Shown piece after piece: positions 1-9,289 of a stretch of DNA of 64,000 nucleotides. The notes under the pieces were generated by a model that saw only the letters and a list, made by a program, of their open reading frames with translations, was not told the origin of the DNA and did no database searches. The stretch comes from NCEH01 sp040049195 (GTDB taxonomy: Bacteria > Pseudomonadota > Alphaproteobacteria > Rhizobiales > Xanthobacteraceae), in NCBI RefSeq assembly GCF_040049195.1, contig NZ_JBDZDL010000002.1. One strand, written 5' to 3'. Positions within the stretch are counted from its first letter, which is position 1, and each line of letters starts with the position of its first letter. Made by a program: the position numbers and the translations under genes.

Positions 1-987
1 CTCAACCGCTCGGCGGAAAAGCTGCTGGGGGTGAAGGAAGCCGAAGCGCTCGGCCATCACCTCGCAGAAGTGGTGCCGGAGACCGCCTCCCTCATCGGCG
101 AGGCGGAGGCCGGGCGCGAGCGTGTGGTCCAAGGCAATATCACGGTGCAGCGCGAGGGCCGCGAGCGGGTGTTCGCCGTGCGCGTGACCACCGAGCAATC
201 CTCCGAGGCCGAGCATGGCTGGGTGGTGACGCTGGACGACATCACGGCCCTGATTTCGGCGCAGCGCACCTCCGCCTGGGCCGATGTGGCGCGGCGCATC
301 GCGCATGAGATCAAGAATCCGCTGACGCCGATCCAGCTTTCCGCTGAGCGGTTGAAGCGCAAATACGGCAAGCACATCACACAGGACCGCGACGTGTTCG
401 ACCAGTGCACCGACACCATCATCCGCCAAGTGGGCGACATCGGCAGGATGGTGGATGAATTCTCCTCGTTCGCCCGCATGCCCAAGCCGGTGGTGGACAG
501 CCAGGATCTCGCCGAGACCCTGCGGCAGACGCTCTTTTTAATGAAGGTCGGCCATCCCGAGGTCACGTTCGAGGCCGACATCCCCCCCTCCCTTCCGGCG
601 CGGTTCGACCGCCGCCTCATTTCCCAAGCGCTGACCAACATCCTCAAGAATGCCGCCGAGGCCATCGAGGCCGTTCCGGCGGAACAACGTGGCAAGGGAC
701 TGATCCGCGTGAAGGCGGACCAGTCCGGCGAAGATCTGGTGGTTGATGTGATCGACAACGGAACCGGCCTGCCCCAGGAGAAGCGCAACCGCCTCCTGGA
801 GCCGTATGTGACGACGCGTGAAAAAGGCACGGGCCTCGGCCTCGCCATCGTCGGCAAGATCATGGAAGAGCACGGCGGCGGCATCGAGCTCTACGACTCG
901 CCCGAGGGACGCGGCGCCTGGATCCGGCTGCGCATGCGCGCCGACGGACCGATCCTCGCGCCGGCCGACCAGAAGAAGGGGGCTTGA
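1..987 (+). CDS. ntrY: Nitrogen-regulation sensor histidine kinase NtrY, C-terminal part (5' truncated by window edge)
   Basis: The reading frame is open from base 1, so the membrane-sensor N-terminus lies outside the window. What remains is the end of a PAS-like domain, then a HisKA dimerisation helix whose phospho-accepting histidine (codon at 304-306) sits in the motif AHEIKNPLTP. A HATPase domain follows, with an N-box (NILKNAAEAIE) and G-boxes DNGTGLP and GTGLGLAIV. This organisation is typical of NtrY, which autophosphorylates and passes phosphate to NtrX to control nitrogen metabolism and, in several alphaproteobacteria, redox and envelope functions. The gene ends three bases before ntrX, which supports the pairing. 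Confidence 0.93.
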   Translation, partial: LNRSAEKLLGVKEAEALGHHLAEVVPETASLIGEAEAGRERVVQGNITVQREGRERVFAVRVTTEQSSEAEHGWVVTLDDITALISAQRTSAWADVARRIAHEIKNPLTPIQLSAERLKRKYGKHITQDRDVFDQCTDTIIRQVGDIGRMVDEFSSFARMPKPVVDSQDLAETLRQTLFLMKVGHPEVTFEADIPPSLPARFDRRLISQALTNILKNAAEAIEAVPAEQRGKGLIRVKADQSGEDLVVDVIDNGTGLPQEKRNRLLEPYVTTREKGTGLGLAIVGKIMEEHGGGIELYDSPEGRGAWIRLRMRADGPILAPADQKKGA

Positions 988-990
988 GCC

Positions 991-2355
991 ATGGCCCATG
1001 ACATTCTGATCGTCGACGACGAAGCCGACATTTGCGGCCTGGTGGCCGGCATCCTGGAGGACGAGGGCTATTCCGCGCGCACCGCGCGGGACGCCGACAG
1101 CGCCCTCGCCGCCATCGCGACCCGCCGCCCGAACCTGATCTTCCTGGACATCTGGCTGCAGGGCAGCCGCATGGACGGGCTGGAGCTGCTCGACACCATC
1201 AAGCTCCAGCACCCCGACGTGCCAGTGGTGATGATTTCCGGCCACGGCAATATCGAGACCGCCGTCGCAGCCATCAAGCGCGGCGCCTACGACTTCATCG
1301 AGAAGCCGTTCAATGCGGATCGCCTGATCGTCATCACCGAGCGCGCGCTGGAAACGCTGCGGCTGCGCCGTGAGGTGCGCGAACTCAAGCAGATGACGCA
1401 GCCCCAGACCCTGGTGGGCCGCTCCAGCGCCATCCAGCAGCTGAAGGCGACCATCGAGCGGGTGGGCCCGACCAACAGCCGCATCCTCATCATCGGGCCG
1501 TCGGGCTCGGGCAAGGAACTGACGGCGCGCATGGTTCATGCGGTATCGAGCCGCAACCAGGGGCCGTTTATCGTCATCAACGCCGCCGCGATCACGCCGG
1601 AGCGGCTCGAATATGAATTGTTCGGCGTCGAGGAAGGCGAGGGGCGCGAGGCCCGGCGCGGCGCGCTGGAAGAGGCCCACGGCGGCACGCTGTTCCTGGA
1701 CGAGATCGCCGACATGCCGCGCGAGACCCAGAACCGGGTGCTGCGCGTGCTGGTGGAGCAGACCTTCACCCGCATCGGCGGCACGGACAAGGTGAGCGTG
1801 GACGTGCGCATCATCTCCTCCACCGGCCGCAACCTGGAAGAGGAGATCGCGCAGGGGCGGTTCCGGGAGGACCTCTACCACCGCCTCAGCGTGGTGCCGA
1901 TCCGCGTGCCGCCCCTGGCCGAGCGGCGCGAGGACATTCCGGACCTGGTGGATTTCTTCATCGACCTGATCTCCCAGACCACCGGCCTGCCGAGCCGCAA
2001 GATCGCCGACGATGCCATGGCCGTGCTGCAATCCCACGATTGGCCGGGCAATGTGCGCCAGCTGCGCAACAATGTGGAACGCGTGCTGATCCTGGCGGGC
2101 GGCGACCCCGACGCCATCGTCACCGCCTCCATGCTGCCGCCGGATGTGGGCGCGCTGGTGCCCAACCTGCCCAACGGGAACGGCGGGGAGCATCTGATGG
2201 GCCTGCCGCTGCGCGAGGCGCGCGAGGTGTTCGAGCGCGAATATCTCGCCGCGCAGATCAACCGCTTCGGCGGAAATATCTCCCGAACGGCGGAATTCGT
2301 GGGAATGGAGCGCTCCGCTCTTCATCGAAAGCTCAAGGCTCTCGGGGTAGGGTAG
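991..2355 (+). CDS. ntrX: Nitrogen-regulation response regulator NtrX
   Basis: This 454-residue protein has a receiver domain with the acidic pocket VDDE near residue 9 and the predicted phosphorylation site D53. An AAA+ domain follows, with Walker A GPSGSGKE at about residues 170-177 and Walker B LFLDE. The C-terminal Fis-type helix-turn-helix is recognisable by the spacing of SRTAEFVGMERSALHRKL. The sigma-54-contacting GAFTGA loop expected shortly after ELFG (about residue 211) is absent and replaced by a Glu/Arg-rich stretch. The protein may therefore act through the housekeeping sigma factor or as a repressor. It starts at an ATG directly behind the ntrY stop, so the two are one operon. 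Confidence 0.95.
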   Translation: MAHDILIVDDEADICGLVAGILEDEGYSARTARDADSALAAIATRRPNLIFLDIWLQGSRMDGLELLDTIKLQHPDVPVVMISGHGNIETAVAAIKRGAYDFIEKPFNADRLIVITERALETLRLRREVRELKQMTQPQTLVGRSSAIQQLKATIERVGPTNSRILIIGPSGSGKELTARMVHAVSSRNQGPFIVINAAAITPERLEYELFGVEEGEGREARRGALEEAHGGTLFLDEIADMPRETQNRVLRVLVEQTFTRIGGTDKVSVDVRIISSTGRNLEEEIAQGRFREDLYHRLSVVPIRVPPLAERREDIPDLVDFFIDLISQTTGLPSRKIADDAMAVLQSHDWPGNVRQLRNNVERVLILAGGDPDAIVTASMLPPDVGALVPNLPNGNGGEHLMGLPLREAREVFEREYLAAQINRFGGNISRTAEFVGMERSALHRKLKALGVG

Positions 2356-2413
2356 GCATAGGCGCTGCGGCGTCGAGGGGATAAGCTGAGGCAGGGGTCA
2401 GGGGGAATCGCGC

Positions 2414-3790
2414 ATGAAGGTCGTGATCTGCGGGGCGGGGCAGGTGGGGCTCGGCATTGCCGAGCGCCTCGCGAGCGAGCAGAACGACGTCTCCATCGTC
2501 GATGCCAGCGCACGCCGCATCCAGATCGCCACCGAGCAGCTCGACGTGCGCGGCGTAGTGGGCCACGGGTCCCATCCCGACGTGCTCGCCAAGGCCGGCA
2601 TCGAGCAGGCCGACATGCTGATCGCCGTGACCTTGCACGACGAGGTGAACATGGTGGCGTGCCAGGTGGCGCACTCCCTGTTCAACGTGCCGACCAAGGT
2701 CGCCCGCATCCGCGCCCAGACCTATCTGATGCCGGAATGGCGCGACATGCTCTCGCGCGACCATCTGCCCATCGACGTGGTGATCTCGCCCGAGATCGAG
2801 GTGGGCGAGATGGTGCTGCGGCGCCTGTCGCTGCCCGGCTCCATCGATACCGTTACCTTCGCCGATGGCGCGGTGGTGGTGGCCGGCGTCTATTGCTCCG
2901 AGGAATGCCCGATCCTCGATACCCCGCTGCGGGAGCTGACGCAGCTGTTCCCGGACCTGCGCGCCACCATCGTGGCGGTGAACCGGGGCGGCAAGCCCAT
3001 CGTGCTCACCTCGGGCGACACGATCCAGGCCGGCGACATCGCCTATTTCGTCGCCAAGTCCGACCAGGTGCGGCGCACGCTCTCCATCTTCGGCCATGAC
3101 GAGGTGCCGGGGCAGCGCATCGTCATCGCCGGCGGCGGCAATATCGGCCTTTATGTCGCCGACCAGCTGGAGAAGCGCAATCCGATCGCCAAGATCAAGA
3201 TCATCGAGAATGCGCAGGAGCGCGCGCAGGTGATCGCGGAAACCCTGTCGCGCTCGGTGGTGCTGAACGGGGATGCCCTTTCGCGCGAGATCCTGGACGA
3301 GGCCGGGGTGGGGGACGCCGACACCATGATCGCGCTCACCAATGACGACCGCATCAATATCGTCGCCTGCCTCCTCGCCAAGCAGATCGGCGCGCGGCGC
3401 ATCCTCGCGCTGCTGAACGAGCCGGGCTACACGACGTTCGCGCGCGGCCTCGGCATCGATGCGCACGTCAATCCGCGCCAGATCACCGTCTCCAAGGTGC
3501 TCCAGCATGTGCGGCGCGGGCGCATCCGCGGCGTGCATTCGCTGCTCGACGGCGCGGGCGAGATGATCGAGGCGGAAGCGCTGGAGACCTCGCCCCTGGT
3601 GGGCCGGCCGCTGCGCGACATCGATCTGCTGAAGGGCCTGCGGGTGGGCGCGCTGGTGCGCAACGGCGAGGTGCTGCTGCCCACCGGCGATACGGTGGTG
3701 CGCGCGCAGGATCGGGTGATCCTGTTCGCCCTGGCGGAGCGCATCAAGCGCGTGGAACAGCTGTTCCGCGTGAGCCTCGAATTCTTTTAA
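2414..3790 (+). CDS. trkA: Trk potassium uptake regulatory protein TrkA
   Basis: This 458-residue cytosolic protein has two tandem RCK modules. Each begins with a Rossmann nucleotide-binding motif (GAGQVG near residue 8 and GGGNIG near residue 241) and ends with a TrkA-C domain, the standard TrkA architecture. TrkA rings bind NAD(H) or ATP and gate the membrane channel TrkH, whose gene follows 12 bases downstream. The 58-base gap after ntrX is short enough for read-through from the ntr operon, an arrangement frequent in Rhizobiales. No unusual residues were noticed. Confidence 0.95.
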   Translation: MKVVICGAGQVGLGIAERLASEQNDVSIVDASARRIQIATEQLDVRGVVGHGSHPDVLAKAGIEQADMLIAVTLHDEVNMVACQVAHSLFNVPTKVARIRAQTYLMPEWRDMLSRDHLPIDVVISPEIEVGEMVLRRLSLPGSIDTVTFADGAVVVAGVYCSEECPILDTPLRELTQLFPDLRATIVAVNRGGKPIVLTSGDTIQAGDIAYFVAKSDQVRRTLSIFGHDEVPGQRIVIAGGGNIGLYVADQLEKRNPIAKIKIIENAQERAQVIAETLSRSVVLNGDALSREILDEAGVGDADTMIALTNDDRINIVACLLAKQIGARRILALLNEPGYTTFARGLGIDAHVNPRQITVSKVLQHVRRGRIRGVHSLLDGAGEMIEAEALETSPLVGRPLRDIDLLKGLRVGALVRNGEVLLPTGDTVVRAQDRVILFALAERIKRVEQLFRVSLEFF

Positions 3791-3802
3791 AGCATCGCCT
3801 CC

Positions 3803-5221
3803 ATGCCCTCCATCCTCCGGCTTCTCGCGCTGGCGCTCCTGTGGGTGGGGGGCGCGGCGCTGCTGCCCGCGCTGGTCTCGGCGCGCAATGGGGAAGGGCA
3901 GGCGCCCATCTTCCTCGCAACCGCGCTCGCCTGCGTTTTCTTTGCCGGTGCCATGCGCCTGTCCTGCGCCGGGGTAAAGGTGCGGATGCGCCGGCTCCAT
4001 GCGTTCGCCGCCCTCGCCGCGCTCTGGCTGCTGGTGCCCGTCATGGCGGCACCGGCGGTGGCGGTGGCGAGCGGGCTCGATCTGTGGCGCGCCTGGTTCG
4101 AGGCGCTCTCCGCCTTCACCACCACCGGGTTCACGGCGGTGCATGACGCCCCACGCAGCCTGTATGTGTGGTTCGCCTTGCTGCAATGGAGCGGCGGCCT
4201 GCTCACCATCGTGTCCGGGGTCGCGGTGCTGGCGCCGGCGGGGCTGGCCGGCCTGCCCCACCGCGCGCAGGCGGGCGTGGATGGGCTGGAGATCGTCGAT
4301 ACCGCCGGCGTGGTGCGCGATGTCGCGCCGATCTATGCGGCGGCGACGCTCCTGGCGCTGATCGCGCTGCTGGCGAGCGGCAATTCCCTCTACGTCTCTT
4401 TGTGCCTTGCCTCCGCGGCGACCTCTGCGGGTGCCCATGTGCCGCCGCAGGCGGTGGAGGCCCTGCGCACCGGCGTCGCGACCCCGCTGGTGATGATCCC
4501 GTTCATCCTGTGGTCGGCCACCAGCGTGCGCTGGCACCGCGCGCTGGTGACGCGCCGCATCCATGCCGCGCCCGAGCAATCGGAAAGCCTGCTGCTGCTC
4601 GGCTATTGGCTGGTGGCGGGCATCGTGCTCGGCGCCATCATCTTCCGCGACCCCTCGGATATCTCGGTGCGCGCCTCGCTGGAAATGGGGATGTTCAGCG
4701 CCGCCTCGCTGATCGCGACGAGCGGTCTGGTCAGCGGTGCGGAGGTCTATGGCATCGTGCCGCCGGCCCTTGTGCTCGGCATGGCGCTGGTGGGCGGCGG
4801 GGCGCTTTCGGTCACCGGCGGCATCAAGCTGCTGCGGCTTCGCGCCATGCTGCTGCGCGCGCAGGGCGATCTGATGCGGCTCATCTCGCCCCATCTGGTG
4901 CAGCCGGCGCGCACCGGGGAAGGGGGCGTCGGCTCGGCCATGCGCGGGGTCTGGGTGGGCCTCGTGTCGGTGCTCGCGACCCTCGCCCTGACGGTCATCC
5001 TCATGAGCATTTCCATGCCCAGCCTCCAGGCCGGGGTGACGGGCGCGGTGGCGGCGCTGACCAACAGCGGGCCGATCTATGATGCGGCAAACCCCGACTG
5101 GCCCGCCATTTCCGCTTTGCCGCCGCTTTCCGTGCTCGGCGCGGCCTTCGCCATGATCGCCGGCCGGCTGGAGACGGTGGGCGCGTTCGTGCTCATTCAC
5201 CTTGCCTTCTGGCGCAGTTGA
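3803..5221 (+). CDS. trkH: Trk-type potassium transporter membrane subunit (TrkH family)
   Basis: This 472-residue, strongly hydrophobic protein has the repeated membrane-pore-membrane pattern of TrkH/KtrB channels. Four pore loops can be assigned, each keeping the selectivity-filter glycine: FTTTGFT near residue 110, a loop containing ATSAGAHV, a third with IATSGLVS and a fourth with ALTNSGPIY. Loops 2 and 3 differ from the textbook TrkH filter, so this is a divergent family member. The immediately upstream trkA is its expected cytosolic gating partner. The ATG has only a weak ribosome-binding site, and translation may be coupled to trkA. Confidence 0.85.
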   Translation: MPSILRLLALALLWVGGAALLPALVSARNGEGQAPIFLATALACVFFAGAMRLSCAGVKVRMRRLHAFAALAALWLLVPVMAAPAVAVASGLDLWRAWFEALSAFTTTGFTAVHDAPRSLYVWFALLQWSGGLLTIVSGVAVLAPAGLAGLPHRAQAGVDGLEIVDTAGVVRDVAPIYAAATLLALIALLASGNSLYVSLCLASAATSAGAHVPPQAVEALRTGVATPLVMIPFILWSATSVRWHRALVTRRIHAAPEQSESLLLLGYWLVAGIVLGAIIFRDPSDISVRASLEMGMFSAASLIATSGLVSGAEVYGIVPPALVLGMALVGGGALSVTGGIKLLRLRAMLLRAQGDLMRLISPHLVQPARTGEGGVGSAMRGVWVGLVSVLATLALTVILMSISMPSLQAGVTGAVAALTNSGPIYDAANPDWPAISALPPLSVLGAAFAMIAGRLETVGAFVLIHLAFWRS

Positions 5222-5236
5222 GGTTCGAATTCCGCC

Positions 5237-6097
5237 ATGTCCCGCATTGCTTATGTGAACGGCCGCTATCTGCCCCACCGCGACGCCTTCGTGCATGTGG
5301 AGGATCGCGGCTATCAGTTCGCCGACGGAGTGTATGAAGTCTGCGAAGTGCGCGGCGGCAAATTGATCGACGAACGCCGGCATCTCGACCGGCTCGACCG
5401 CTCGCTGAAGGAATTGCGCATCGCCGCGCCCATGTCGCGCGGCGCGCTTTCCACCGTGCTGCGCGAGACCGTGCGGCGCAATCTCGTGCGCGACGGGCTG
5501 GTCTATCTCCAGGTGACGCGCGGCGTTTCCCGGCGCGACCATGGCTTTCCCGCCGCCAGCGTGCCGCCAAGCATCGTGGTGACCGCCCGCTCGGCCAATT
5601 TTGCCAAGAATGACGCGACCGCCGCCGCTGGGATGAAGGTGATCTCGCTGCCGGAAAACCGCTGGGACCGGGTGGACATCAAGAGCGTCGGGCTTCTGCC
5701 CAATGTGCTGGCCAAGCAGGCTGCGCGCGAAGCGGGCGCCGGAGAGGCCTGGTTCGTGGACGCGCAGGGCTTCGTGACCGAGGGCGCCTCGACCAATGCC
5801 TGGATCCTGACGCAGGACGGCGTGCTCGTGACCCGCCCGGCGGAGCACGGCATTCTGCGCGGCATCACCCGCACCGTGCTCATGGATGTCGCGGCGGAAA
5901 TGCAGCTCAAGGTTGAGGAGCGGGCGTTTACGCTGGACGAGGCGAAGGCCGCCAAGGAGGCGTTCGTTTCCTCGGCCACCTCCCTGATCATGCCGGTGAT
6001 TGCCATCGACGGAACCCCGGTCGGCACTGGCGCCGTGGGCCCTGTGGCGCGCAGTCTGAGGAGCGAATTCCACAAATTCGCCGAGGCCTCCGCTTGA
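5237..6097 (+). CDS. dat: D-amino-acid transaminase, class IV PLP aminotransferase
   Basis: This 286-residue protein is a fold-type IV aminotransferase of the DAAT/BCAT family. Visible hallmarks are the N-terminal VEDRGYQFADGVYE, the PLP-binding lysine K149 in DIKSVGLLPN, and the phosphate-binding motif VTEGASTNAW. These details match D-alanine aminotransferase, which interconverts D-alanine and 2-oxoglutarate with pyruvate and D-glutamate to supply peptidoglycan precursors. A branched-chain or aminodeoxychorismate-lyase activity cannot be excluded by reading alone. It follows trkH by 15 bases and is probably co-transcribed. Confidence 0.85.
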   Translation: MSRIAYVNGRYLPHRDAFVHVEDRGYQFADGVYEVCEVRGGKLIDERRHLDRLDRSLKELRIAAPMSRGALSTVLRETVRRNLVRDGLVYLQVTRGVSRRDHGFPAASVPPSIVVTARSANFAKNDATAAAGMKVISLPENRWDRVDIKSVGLLPNVLAKQAAREAGAGEAWFVDAQGFVTEGASTNAWILTQDGVLVTRPAEHGILRGITRTVLMDVAAEMQLKVEERAFTLDEAKAAKEAFVSSATSLIMPVIAIDGTPVGTGAVGPVARSLRSEFHKFAEASA

Positions 6098-6243
6098 TGC
6101 AGCACAATATGCTGATGCTGCGGGGCAAAAATTGCAGTTGCACCGATTTTTCGCTGTGCCATCCTAGGCTGCTAACTCCCGCCCTTCGATCGCTGCTTCG
6201 CGTCGGGTAGGGCGGGGCAACGCCGAAAGAAACGGATACGAAA

Positions 6244-6501
6244 ATGGCGGCGGAACGGACACAAAATCTGCAGGACACATTCCTCAATCACGTCCGCAAG
6301 AACAAGACTCCCCTCACAATCTTCCTGGTGAACGGGGTAAAGTTGCAAGGTGTGGTGACGTGGTTCGACAATTTCTGCGTCTTGCTGCGGCGCGATGGCC
6401 ACTCTCAGCTTGTCTACAAGCACGCGATTTCGACCATCATGCCCGGTCATCCCGTGCAATTGTTTGACCCGACCGACGAGGTCGCGGCGGAGAAGGCGTA
6501 A
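6244..6501 (+). CDS. hfq: RNA chaperone Hfq
   Basis: This 85-residue protein carries the Sm1 motif (LQDTFLNHVRKNKTPLTIFL region) and the Sm2 motif YKHAISTI of bacterial Hfq. It forms a hexamer that pairs small RNAs with mRNAs and in many Rhizobiales influences nif gene expression. The acidic C-terminal tail is very short, as usual in this order. The 146-base gap upstream of the ATG is long enough for its own promoter, but I cannot point to a convincing one. hflX follows six bases after the stop, the classic hfq-hflX pair. Confidence 0.97.
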   Translation: MAAERTQNLQDTFLNHVRKNKTPLTIFLVNGVKLQGVVTWFDNFCVLLRRDGHSQLVYKHAISTIMPGHPVQLFDPTDEVAAEKA

Positions 6502-6507
6502 CGATAC

Positions 6508-7896
6508 GTGGAGCATAAGGACGAACGGAGCGCGCCGAAGGTCGGGGCAAGAAGCGTCGAACGCCAAGCCCCGCCCACGCGGTGCGCAGTCATCACGCCG
6601 TTTTCATCCAATCGGGCCCGGTGGACGCAGAAGGGCGCGGCGCATGAGCGCCGTTCCCCCGAAGCGCGGCTCGACGAGGCGGTGGGCCTCGCCATGGCCA
6701 TCGATCTGGAGGTGGTCTATCGCGGCCTTGTGCCTTTGGCCGAGGTGAAGCCCGCCACCTATCTCGGCTCCGGCAAGGTGGAAGAGATCGCCGGCATCGT
6801 CCAGGCGGAAGAGATCGGCCTCGTGTTCTTCGATGCCGCGCTCTCCCCCGTGCAGCAGCGCAACCTGGAAAAGGCGTGGTCCACCAAGGTGGTGGACCGT
6901 ACCGCTTTGATCCTGGAAATCTTCGGCAGCCGCGCCCGCACCAAGGAAGGCACGCTGCAGGTGGAACTCGCCCACCTGAATTACCAGCGCTCGCGCCTCG
7001 TGCGGTCCTGGACCCATCTGGAGCGCCAGCGCGGCGGCTTCGGCTTCCTGGGCGGTCCCGGTGAAACCCAGATCGAGGCCGACCGCCGGCAGATCGGCGA
7101 GCGCATCATCCGCATCGAGCGCGACCTCGAGCAGGTGAAGCGCACCCGCGCGCTGCACCGCACAAGCCGCAAGCGGGTGCCGTATCCCGTGGTTGCATTG
7201 GTTGGCTATACCAATGCGGGCAAATCCACTTTGTTCAACCGCCTTACCCAGTCCGAGGTGATGGCGCAGGACCTGCTGTTCGCGACCCTCGATCCGACCT
7301 TGCGCGCAGTGGACCTGCCGCACGGCACGCGGATCATCCTGTCCGACACCGTGGGCTTCATCTCTGATCTGCCGACCCAATTGGTGGCGGCCTTCCGCGC
7401 CACGCTGGAAGAGGTGATCGAGGCGGACGTGATCCTGCACGTGCGGGACGTCTCCCACCCCGACAGCCAGGCCCAGGCGGACGACGTGAAGGACGTGCTC
7501 ACGGATCTCGGCATCGATATCGAGGCCAGCGGGCGCGTGCTGGAAGTGTGGAACAAGATCGACCTGCTGTCGCAGGAAGCCCGCGAGGCGATGGAGAACA
7601 CCGCCGCGCGGACCGATCTCGCGGAGCGGCCGATCCTGGTGTCCGCCCTCACCGGTGCCGGCACGTCCGATCTGCTGGATGTGGTGGAACGCCACATCAC
7701 CGCCGGCCGTGTGACACTGGACGTGACGGTGGCGGCCGACGATGGTGAAGGCCAGGGCTGGCTCTATCGTCATGGCGAGGTGCTGGAGCGCCGCACGGAC
7801 GCGGACGGCGTGATGCATTTCGCTTTGCGCATCCTGCCCGAGCGCGCGCCGCTGGTGACGCGCCGGTTCGGCGCGGAGCGGGTGCATCAGATGTGA
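6508..7896 (+). CDS. hflX: Ribosome-associated GTPase HflX
   Basis: This 462-residue TRAFAC-class GTPase has the HflX N-terminal domain, the GGFGFLGGPGETQIE linker at about 176-190, and a G domain with G1 GYTNAGKST (233-241), G3 DTVGF, G4 NKID and a G5 SAL motif. HflX splits stalled 70S ribosomes and rescues translation under stress. The chosen start is a GTG six bases after hfq. This gives an unusual 50-residue polar N-terminal extension before the conserved region, so a slightly later start is possible. Confidence 0.95.
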   Translation: MEHKDERSAPKVGARSVERQAPPTRCAVITPFSSNRARWTQKGAAHERRSPEARLDEAVGLAMAIDLEVVYRGLVPLAEVKPATYLGSGKVEEIAGIVQAEEIGLVFFDAALSPVQQRNLEKAWSTKVVDRTALILEIFGSRARTKEGTLQVELAHLNYQRSRLVRSWTHLERQRGGFGFLGGPGETQIEADRRQIGERIIRIERDLEQVKRTRALHRTSRKRVPYPVVALVGYTNAGKSTLFNRLTQSEVMAQDLLFATLDPTLRAVDLPHGTRIILSDTVGFISDLPTQLVAAFRATLEEVIEADVILHVRDVSHPDSQAQADDVKDVLTDLGIDIEASGRVLEVWNKIDLLSQEAREAMENTAARTDLAERPILVSALTGAGTSDLLDVVERHITAGRVTLDVTVAADDGEGQGWLYRHGEVLERRTDADGVMHFALRILPERAPLVTRRFGAERVHQM

Positions 7897-7956
7897 GCGG
7901 AGGGCCTGCGGCGGCAGTCAGCAAGCCTGCCACCACCGGCGGGCGAAGCGATCGGG

Positions 7957-8325
7957 ATGAGCACAGACGACGTGCCGGACGAAGCCGAGGCCTTGAAGGC
8001 GCGCCTGCGCAAGGACCTGCGCGACGCAATGGTCGCCCGGGAGCCGGTTCGCGTGCGCGTGCTGCGCCTGCTCGTGGGCGCTCTCGACAATGCCCAGGCC
8101 GTGCCGGTCGCTTCCGAGCAAAAAAACTATGTGGTGCGCCCGTTCGGGGACCCTTCCGTGGAAGTGCCCCGGCTGTCGCTCACTCCCGATGCGGTCAGCA
8201 TTCTTCTTGAATCCGAAATCGCCGCGCGACATGCGGCGGCGGCGGAGCTGGCGGGCGTCGGCCGGTTGGAGCAGGCGGACGTGCTTCGCGAGGAAGCGCG
8301 GATCATCGGCGCGTATCTCGGGTAG
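7957..8325 (+). CDS. GatB/YqeY domain protein
   Basis: This 122-residue, mostly helical protein resembles the YqeY family, which shares a helical domain with the tail of the amidotransferase subunit GatB. It has the N-terminal signature LKARLRKDLRDAMVARE followed by RVRVLRLLVGALDNA, and ends with a family-like EEARIIGAYLG. The family is thought to bind tRNA or tRNA-charging partners, but its role is not firmly established. The central part is longer and less conserved than usual. It follows hflX on the same strand and converges with mazG. Confidence 0.7.
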   Translation: MSTDDVPDEAEALKARLRKDLRDAMVAREPVRVRVLRLLVGALDNAQAVPVASEQKNYVVRPFGDPSVEVPRLSLTPDAVSILLESEIAARHAAAAELAGVGRLEQADVLREEARIIGAYLG

Positions 8326-8359
8326 ATGCCGGCGGGAAACCGCCAGGCCCGTGCTGCGC

Positions 8360-9190
8360 TCATTCCCCGCGCTCGACGCCCTTAGCCGCCACCCAGAAGG
8401 CTTCCATCTCGTCCAGGCTGGCCTGTTTCGGCGCGCGTCCCGTCTCGGCGAGCCGGTCTTCCACGAAGGCGAACCGGCGGGAGAATTTCTCGTTGGTGCC
8501 GCGCAAGGCCGCTTCCGGGTCCACCCCGGCATGGCGCGCGAGATTCACCACCGCGAACAGAAGATCGCCGATCTCATCCTTGATGGCGTCCGGGCCGCCC
8601 GCCTCCAGCGCCTCGCAAACCTCGTCCGTCTCCTCCCGGATCTTGGCCAGCACCTGAAGCGCATCGTTCCAGTCGAAGCCCACGCGGCCGGCCTTTTCCT
8701 GCAGCTTCAGGGCGCGCGTCAGCGCCGGCAGGCCCACCGGCACGCCATCGAGCGTGCGTCCGCCATCTTCCGCAGGCCGGCCGGCTGCTGCGCGACGCTG
8801 GGCGCGCTCGGCTTTTTCCTGCGCCTTGATCTCCGCCCACTGGCCCTTCACCGCCTGGGGGGTGAGGTCGCGCAGATCGCCGAACACATGGGGATGGCGG
8901 CGGATGAGCTTGGAGGTGATGGCCTCCACCACATCGCCGAGATCGAACAGGCCCCGCTCTTGGCCGAGCCGGGAATGGAACACCACCTGAAACAGCAGGT
9001 CGCCCAGTTCATCCGGCAGGTCCGCCATGTCGTTGCGGGCGATGGCGTCCGCCACCTCATAGGCCTCCTCGATGGTATAGGGCGCGATGGTGGAGAAATC
9101 CTGCTCCAGGTCCCACGGGCAGCCGGTGCCCGGCGTGCGCAGCGCGGCCATGATCTCCACGAGGCGGGCAAGATCGCGGGAAGGCTGCAT
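8360..9190 (-). CDS. mazG: Nucleoside triphosphate pyrophosphohydrolase MazG
   Basis: This 276-residue protein has two tandem MazG all-alpha NTPase domains. The first holds the metal-binding EExxE motif (E41, E42, E45) with the following DELGD (E61, D64). The second repeats the pattern around residues 185-215 (REETDEV and DEIGD). MazG hydrolyses nucleoside triphosphates to monophosphates and pyrophosphate, cleaning oxidised nucleotides and lowering (p)ppGpp effects. The stretch between the domains is Ala/Arg-rich and may be a linker. It is a single gene, facing the upstream yqeY tail to tail and diverging from trmO. Confidence 0.95.
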   Translation of the reverse strand: MQPSRDLARLVEIMAALRTPGTGCPWDLEQDFSTIAPYTIEEAYEVADAIARNDMADLPDELGDLLFQVVFHSRLGQERGLFDLGDVVEAITSKLIRRHPHVFGDLRDLTPQAVKGQWAEIKAQEKAERAQRRAAAGRPAEDGGRTLDGVPVGLPALTRALKLQEKAGRVGFDWNDALQVLAKIREETDEVCEALEAGGPDAIKDEIGDLLFAVVNLARHAGVDPEAALRGTNEKFSRRFAFVEDRLAETGRAPKQASLDEMEAFWVAAKGVERGE

Positions 9191-9289
9191 CGGGGGTCTC
9201 CGGGCAATGGCGCCGCATGGCGGCAGCGGGCGGGTGGGACTATCATCGGCGTGGGTTTGCCGAGAACGCGGGTCTGCCGAGGATAAAGC

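Noticed and set aside
4100..4150. TrkH considered inactive because of unusual filter loops
   Set aside because: All four filter glycines can be assigned and trkA is adjacent, so a functional divergent channel is more likely.
2333..6073. Very long minus-strand open frame (1246 codons) opposite trkA, trkH and dat
   Set aside because: It lies entirely opposite well-supported genes, has a His/Arg-rich composition typical of antisense frames in high-GC DNA, and matches no family.
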